From Dasypus novemcinctus (taxonomy: Eukaryota; Chordata; Mammalia; Cingulata; Dasypodidae), in NCBI RefSeq assembly GCF_030445035.2, contig NC_080694.1:73981147-74045146 (forward strand): DNA of 64,000 nucleotides. The letters are read 5' to 3'. Positions 58,160 to 64,000 of the stretch are shown here, one piece after another. Every line of letters begins with the position of its first letter. Within the stretch, counting starts at the first letter, position 1. The notes under the pieces were generated by a model that saw only the letters and a program-made list of their open reading frames with translations, had not been told where the DNA came from and did no database searches. The position numbers were made by a program, and so were the translations under genes.

Positions 58160-58864
58160 TGATGTGGGCTAAGCATGGGAGGCTGTTCATCTCTTTGTAA
58201 GTTAAGCTAGTCTATATGTGTCCTGACCTGTGGGTGTGGGACAGTGAGAGGCTGCAGCCCTGCCCTTGGTGACCACGGCAGCGATGCCAGTTCCAGGAGA
58301 CAATTTAACAGTGCAAATGCTAGATACAAACCAGTCAGTCCAGGGAAACTCTGATAGTGGTGATGCTGAATCTTAAGGGAACTTGGACTTGGCCTTAAAT
58401 AGGAAATATAATACAGCCTGTGCATAAATTCAACATGATCTAATTCTGTATCCAAGTGTGCCTAGTCTCTAGAAATCCAGTTAAGTGACATAAACCCTAT
58501 AGGCTTTGAATGTTCAAAAAGGATGTAAAACTGAATGTGTATTCAAAGTAGCATCCAGACTGAATGTGGGTGAGATGCTAATTCAAGCTCACCTAAAATG
58601 TGTGTGATATGTTAATTCCACACCTATCTGGTACTCAGGCAAACAGTTAACTAACAAAGAAAGTAGTTTTTTTCATAAAAGCACCATTTGACTCCCCATC
58701 CTGTATAAAAGGAACTTAAAACTCTTTTTCGGGGCTCAGGTTTGGAACAGAATGCTCCCAAGTCTGGCCAGCCACCAATAAATCATTTTTTCCTTCTCAA
58801 AATCATTCCTGAGTTCTGGCCTTTCTATATGCAAATAATTGAATCTCTCTTGACTACTACAACA
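58160..58864 (+). repeat. ERV-C LTR, plus strand
   Basis: Starts TGATGTGGGCTAAGC and ends CTACTACAACA, with a tataaaagg TATA-like box near 58,706 and an accaataaatca poly-A signal near 58,775. 705 bases. Confidence 0.8.
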
Positions 58865-58867
58865 TTT

Positions 58868-58886
58868 TGGGAGGCTCTCCCAGGAT
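58868..58886 (+). other. Primer-binding-site-like segment
   Basis: Three bases after the LTR, a TGGGAGGCTC...GGAT segment resembles the tRNA-Pro primer site of gammaretroviruses, with a few changes. It supports class I ERV status and the reading of 58,160-58,864 as a 5' LTR. Confidence 0.6.
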
Positions 58887-61800
58887 TGCAAATGAAGGCC
58901 AAACCTGTAGCATTTTGCTGCCCCTTCCAGATCCCCAAGGAAGCCAGGAGGACTCAGGTGAACCCCAATCTGGGTACCCCTGGATTAAATTTAATCCAGA
59001 AAAGATGTGAGCTCCACTGGAATCTTCCTGTTGAAAATCGAGGGCAATGGAAGGTCTGAAGGAAAATTCTGGGAATGAAAAAGAACTCCAAACATGGAAA
59101 AAGGTAGGACTCCCTGGGGGAGCATGGTCAGGAAAACCCTAGCTTTGATTGCTAGGGTGAGAGGCTGATCACCTCCTGAGAGAACCCCAGTACCTCCAGA
59201 AATTTGGGAGTAAACCATTCTCTTTAGGTCTGCAAAAAGGAGAAAAAGGGGGGAAAGTCTGGTGTTTTGGGTTTGTCTAACTGCATGTTGGAATCTGGTC
59301 TGGTCTTGTCTCTGCCAAAAGAGTAAAGACTTGATTATGATGGGAAAGGATGTTTATAGGTTCAAGTCCAAACATCCTAGAAATTGGTTTGAATTTTGAA
59401 AAACTTGGTTATAAGAAAATGAATAGGCTTTTCTGGTGAGGCTTGATCTGGGTGTAAAGTTAAACAGTGAAAAAAATCTAGCTGGAATCTTTTTTATGGT
59501 GCTGAATTGCAAATGAATTCACTTTATATCAGATGTTAATGTTAAGTGTTCTCTCTCTCTAAGGTTTGTGGTGGCTGCAGGGGCAGTCGTGCTGAAAATA
59601 TATATATATAGAACTTGTGGGTCAGATTAATAACTTTTGTGCTTTTGTCTGTGTCAGCTAAGTGCTGGTATTGGAGTTGTGCAGTTATGTAAAGTGGTGG
59701 AATTTGGTTGAGCTGGAACCCTCCCTTGCCATTGGCAAGTGGGTAAATTGATTTTGGGGCAAAACTGAGGAGTCTAGATGTTTGAGCATGCTCTGCTGTC
59801 TCATCTCTGGTCTGCCCCTTTGCCCGGGGTTGGGGGCCATCTGTGTCCGTGCCACACACCTAGGTTTGTTGGGGCAGTCAGGGTAGCTCAGTCCCTAGAA
59901 GGGCACTGAATTTAAATAAGTTCTTCTGGCCCATTTTGGCAGAAAGCTGGAAAGGGGGGAGTGGCCTGCCCCTTTCAAGTGAGTCCACACCTTCTATTCA
60001 TAAGCCGCGTTCCTATTTGATCACTGTGCACCTGACTGCCTGGAAGGGGGGAGGTAAAGGAAATGCAGAGCAGGATCAAAGTAAATGCAATTTATTCCCT
60101 AAGGTGTCAATGGCCAAAATAAATTTGCATTCTGCCCAAGTTCTGCTTTTCCAAACTCTCTCTCTGTGAGACTATGTAAAAATGCTTTGAGATATTTTAA
60201 AGCTGTAAACTTGTCTAAAAAATGGAGGTTATTGCTTAAAAACAATAGACCTCTAATCACTTAATAGCCTTTTTAATGATCTGACTGGAAACTTCAGGTT
60301 TGTGAAACTGCAGGAAAAAAAAGAATAAACCTCCACTTTAAAATCTGTGTTTGACTTTTGTCAGTTGCTGGCACCTAAAAATTCACTGTGAAAGGTAGCT
60401 TAAAAATGAATCTTTAAATGCCAATACTTTCTCGCTGGTAAATTAAATGTATAACCCGCAGATAAAAAATTTGTTCCCTTACTAGGAAGAGGCAGAACTT
60501 CACAGGATTGTTACTAATAAAATTCTTGTAACTTAATTAATAAAGGTATCTAATTCACCTTAAGGTTAATAAAAAACTTAATAAAAACTGTAAGAGTTAA
60601 GATCACTTATTGATGCATTTATATTATAAAACAGCAGAAGGATAATAGCTGAAATTATAACTAGGTGGATTTAGCCTGAACCTATTACTGTAAGTGTAAA
60701 TTTTAAACTAACCTTACCTTCATTTATGGTCACTTCGAGCCTAGCCTAGCCTCACCCCTTGCCTTTGCTTATGGTTATTTCATACTTCTGCCCCTATAGT
60801 CCAGAAAGAAAACAAATGTGAGACATCCCTATCTCCTGTCCTATTGGTATTAGTAACCCTGCTTTTTCTCATGGAATTCAAAGTAAAATAAAAGGTTCTG
60901 AAACAAAGGAAAATTGTATTTGTTGGAGAAAATACGGCACTTACTGGGACATGGAGACTGCTTGACCATAAGCAAAGAATTTATTGAGAAGCTCTCCCAA
61001 TGGAGGGGTCTGAAGAACAGGCTTCAGCTCCCCCACCAGCATGGTGGGGGTCTGAAGAGAGACTTCAGCCCACTCATGGAAGGGGGGACTTGAATTTAGA
61101 CAGAACTTTCCTAGGTGGGGAAATGATAGTTAGTGGGAAGGGTGTTAAGGGTCCGAGTGAGGTAGTGGGAGGGGTTGAGGGAGTCTATGGCTTCTTGGAA
61201 TGCTGCAGGGGCAAATGTTTCTTTTTATCTGTAGGGTTTTAGAGGGTTTGTAAATAGTGAGGGTTTGGTAGAGGTAGTAAAGATCTCCATCTCCCTCTAC
61301 AGGCACATGCAGATGGTGAAGATCTCTATCTCCCTTTACTCCTGTGTCTACAGGGTTCCTTTTCTACCTGTGGGAAAGTGCCTGCCCTCAGACATGAGGG
61401 AGAGGGTTTACCTTTTTCCCAGTGATATCAGGGGAAACGGAGGTATAGCTTAATTATTGCAACCTTCTAACAGTATTAAAGCATTGAAAACATTTTGGTT
61501 ATAAGCCATTAGTTAAAAAACAAAATTCTTGTGCAAAACTGCATTGTTATAGTGCAAATTAAAAAAAAAAAACTTTAAAAAATCTTCAATTATTTTGCAG
61601 TCACACTTGTTTCATAAAAAATTGAAAGTTTTAAGTAACCAAGTTGTGTTTCTGTGTCAAACTATTCATGTCTGCCTATTGCTCAAATTGCTGGGGTTAA
61701 ATATGCAGTTACATAAGTAATATATATTTCTAAAACCTAAATTAAACTGAACGGTATATAAAATAATACAATTTATAAGTAACATCAATGAGTTGTGTTT

Positions 61801-62092
61801 CTTTGTCTAACTCTATTTGTATCTGCCTATTTCCTCAGTGTACATCTTCATACATCAGGATAATAATATCAAATTAACAAACAAAAATTCTTAAAAGAGC
61901 TTTATTCAAATTGTCAAAAGTTAAATATGCAGTTATATATGTGAATAAATATTCCTGGAGCCCAAATTAAGCTAAGCAGGATGGAAAGGTCATATAAAAA
62001 TCTGATTATAAAAACTATCAGAAAAGGGCCTTCTCTTTACTTGAGAGCTTTGAGGGTGGGACTAGGTGTGGCAGATTAAACCTAAATACTAG
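58887..62092 (+). pseudogene. ERV-C internal region, non-coding remnant
   Basis: No gag, pol or env frame is recognisable. 60,170-61,870 parallels ERV-A 13.7-16.5 kb. 61,260-61,335 has a direct repeat around agatctccatctccctctac and agatctctatctcccttta. Several AT-rich runs, including a short (TA)n at 59,600, occur. Confidence 0.55.
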
Positions 62093-62682
62093 TGTTGTAG
62101 AATTTGAGAGGTTCAATTATTTGCATATAGAAAGGCCAGGACTCAGGAATGATTTTGAGAAGGAAAAAATGGTTTATTGACCCCCGGCCAGACTCCAGAG
62201 CTTTCTGTTTCAAACCCAAGCCTCAGAAAAGATTTTCAAGTTCCTTTTATACAGGGTGGGGAGTTAAATGGTGCTTTTATCAAAGAAAACTACTTTCTTT
62301 GTTAGTTAAGTCTTTGCTTGAGTACCAGATAGGTTTTCTGAACATTCAAAGCCCATATCACTTAATAGGATTTCTAGAGACTAGGCACACTTGGATACAG
62401 AATTAGATGATTTGGAATTTATCCACAGGCTATATTATATTTCCCATTTGAGGCCAAGTCCAAGTTCCCTTAAGCCTCGGCATCACCACCATCAGAGTTC
62501 CCTGGACTGACTGGTATGTATATAGAGTTTGCATGGCTAAATTGCCTCCTGGGACTGGAGTCATTGCCATGGTCACCAAGGGCAGGACTGCAGCCTCTTA
62601 CCATCCCACACCCACAAGTCAGGACAGACAGCATAGGTGATCTCCGAGGAGACAATGAGCCTCCCACCCATAGCCCACATCA
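62093..62682 (-). repeat. ERV-C LTR, minus strand
   Basis: The reverse complement parallels 58,160-58,864 along its length, with a few internal deletions (590 against 705 bases). Landmarks shared in inverse are ttgcatatagaaaggccag and ccttggtgaccatggca. On its 3' side (below 62,093) no primer-binding-site-like segment is seen. Confidence 0.8.
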
Positions 62683-62689
62683 CTGGGCT

Positions 62690-63905
62690 TGGGAGAATGT
62701 AAATTCGTTGCCTTCCCCCCAGCGTGGGACATGACTCCCAGGGATGAGCCTCCCTGGCACTGAGGGATCAATACCAAGTACCAGCTGATGACGTAACTAG
62801 AAAATGACCTTGAATAAAAGGTTCAACTTGGACCAGCAGAATATCTCTGTCTACATATAATAACAGCAGTTAAAAATGCTTTTTGACCTTAATCAAGGGT
62901 GAAATGGAAAGGACAAATGAATTTATAAGGTTATGAGTCTCTAAAAAAGAGCCAGGAATTTGTCAGAGGGGTTGCCCTTATGCACACCTGAGCAGAGTCC
63001 CAGAGACAGATAAAATAGATACAACCCCAGGTATTGGTTCTTCTGAGGGCTACAGAGACCCACAGGTTCTATGGTCATGGCAGATGGAGTTCAGTGCCGT
63101 GTCAGTTGGCCTTTCTTTGGAGTTGGTGTTTCTGTGTGATGGAGCAGGTGTGATCTCTTTTCACAAGACTTTCCTGTTACTTTACCAGAATTGTAGTTGG
63201 TGCTGGGGTTTAAGATATATCCAAGGGATCTGAATCTCTGGACTGACCATATGCTAGTCAGGTCCTGAGCCTCAACAGACTTCAGCTCCTACACTCTGGT
63301 TTATTGGACTTACCCCACTCAGCTAACATGGAGTTGAAGAAGATCAACCACACACCATGGAGCCAAGAGTGCCTACAACTGAAAGCAGGAGGTTTGCATC
63401 CAGCATCCATGTGGAATCTAAGCCCCCTCTTGACATAGATGTGGAATGGACACAACCAATCCAAGGTCCACAGGATGGAGGAATAGAGTAAGGATTAGAG
63501 TGGACTTACTGATATTCTATTCATGAACTATTGTGGTTAGTAATCGAAGAAAATGTGGCATTGGTGTGGAAAAATTGGCCATGGTGACTGCTGGGTGTGG
63601 GGAATGGGAGGAAGAGATGAGATGTGGAGGCATTTTTGGGACTTGGAGTTGTCCTGGGTGGTGCTGCAGGGACAATTATCAGACACTGTATGTCCTCCCA
63701 TGGCCCACTGGATGGAACGTGGGTTATAATGTGGACTATCGACCATGAGGTGCAGCAATGCTCAGAGATGTATTCACCAAATGCAATGAATCTGTCATGA
63801 TGATGGAGGAGAAAGTTGCTATGGGGGGAGTAGTGGGGTGAGGGGGGTGAGGGGGGTGGGGAGTACATGGGGACCTCATATTTTTTGAACGTAATATTAA
63901 AAAAA
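62690..63905 (+). repeat. R3 L1-type 3' end, longest copy
   Basis: Runs from gtaaattcgttgccttcccc to tttttgaacgtaatattaaa and an A-rich tail. It contains all blocks seen in the other R3 copies and defines the family best in this window. Confidence 0.8.
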
Positions 63906-64000
63906 GAATTAAAAAAAGGAATCCATTTGTCCTGTAATTTCTCAGTTTAAACATTTTAACAGCCTTAAAATAAGGGTTGTCAGTGGTTCTGTTGCCAAAT

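Larger units (their letters stand above)
58160..62682. mobile_element. ERV-C, retroviral element with LTRs in opposite orientation
   Basis: A plus-strand LTR (58,160-58,864), a primer-binding-site-like segment, 3.2 kb of internal sequence and a minus-strand LTR (62,093-62,682). The internal part shares a long block with ERV-A in the same orientation. No protein frame is readable. A normal provirus has direct LTRs, so rearrangement or two insertions are implied. Confidence 0.7.

Overview
The window is mammalian nuclear DNA: a spliced MHC class I gene with a CpG-rich 5' end, TRIM-family gene relics, processed pseudogenes and dense LINE, SINE and retroviral repeats. The commonest SINE carries a tRNA-like head, a T/C-rich body and a poly-A tail (usually read here on the minus strand as poly-T followed by repeated ATTT). 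I associate this type with xenarthran DAS SINEs, so an armadillo or close relative is my best guess for the source. That guess rests on recall, not on a database search. The neighbourhood corresponds to the class I / TRIM part of the MHC (human 6p22.1).

Layout. 1-2.3 kb: old LTR, L1 and SINE debris. 2.3-5.6 kb: one apparently intact MHC class I heavy-chain gene on the plus strand, with promoter elements, eight coding exons (359 aa) and a poly-A signal. 5.6-8.7 kb: no recognised gene. 8.7-21.8 kb: decayed L1 sequence with nested insertions. One of these is a ~8.2 kb unit in which a gammaretrovirus-like provirus (ERV-A, two ~560 bp LTRs, pol remnant) sits inside another repeat, which itself sits inside an L1. 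21.8-22.9 kb: a RUFY3 processed pseudogene. 23.1-28.1 kb: a second, broken class I provirus (ERV-B) with gag zinc knuckles, protease, integrase and env traces; a reversed ERV-A LTR is inserted in its gag. 29.8-30.1 kb: a CCT2 processed pseudogene.

32.5-45.7 kb: three TRIM relics, TRIM15-like (minus), TRIM10-like (plus) and TRIM40-like (minus). Read from the right end, their order and orientation are those of the human cluster TRIM40-TRIM10-TRIM15. All three carry frame disruptions or missing exons. The stretch also holds a large (ATC)n array, MIR/L2 fragments and L1 pieces. 46-55 kb: old L1, SINE fragments, an orphan CpG island at about 50.4-50.9 kb, a nested SINE/L1/(AT)n cluster and further GC-rich sequence. 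55.2-64 kb: L1 remnants, a higher-order tandem repeat, several copies of a lineage-specific L1-type 3' end, and a third retroviral element (ERV-C) bounded by LTRs in opposite orientation.

Only the class I gene looks translatable as a conventional protein. Most other long open frames are repeat-derived, microsatellite-derived or antisense shadows. I saw no wholly new gene system. The strongest leads are the decayed but syntenic TRIM trio, the atypical class I promoter and groove residues, and the mosaic / inverted-LTR proviruses.
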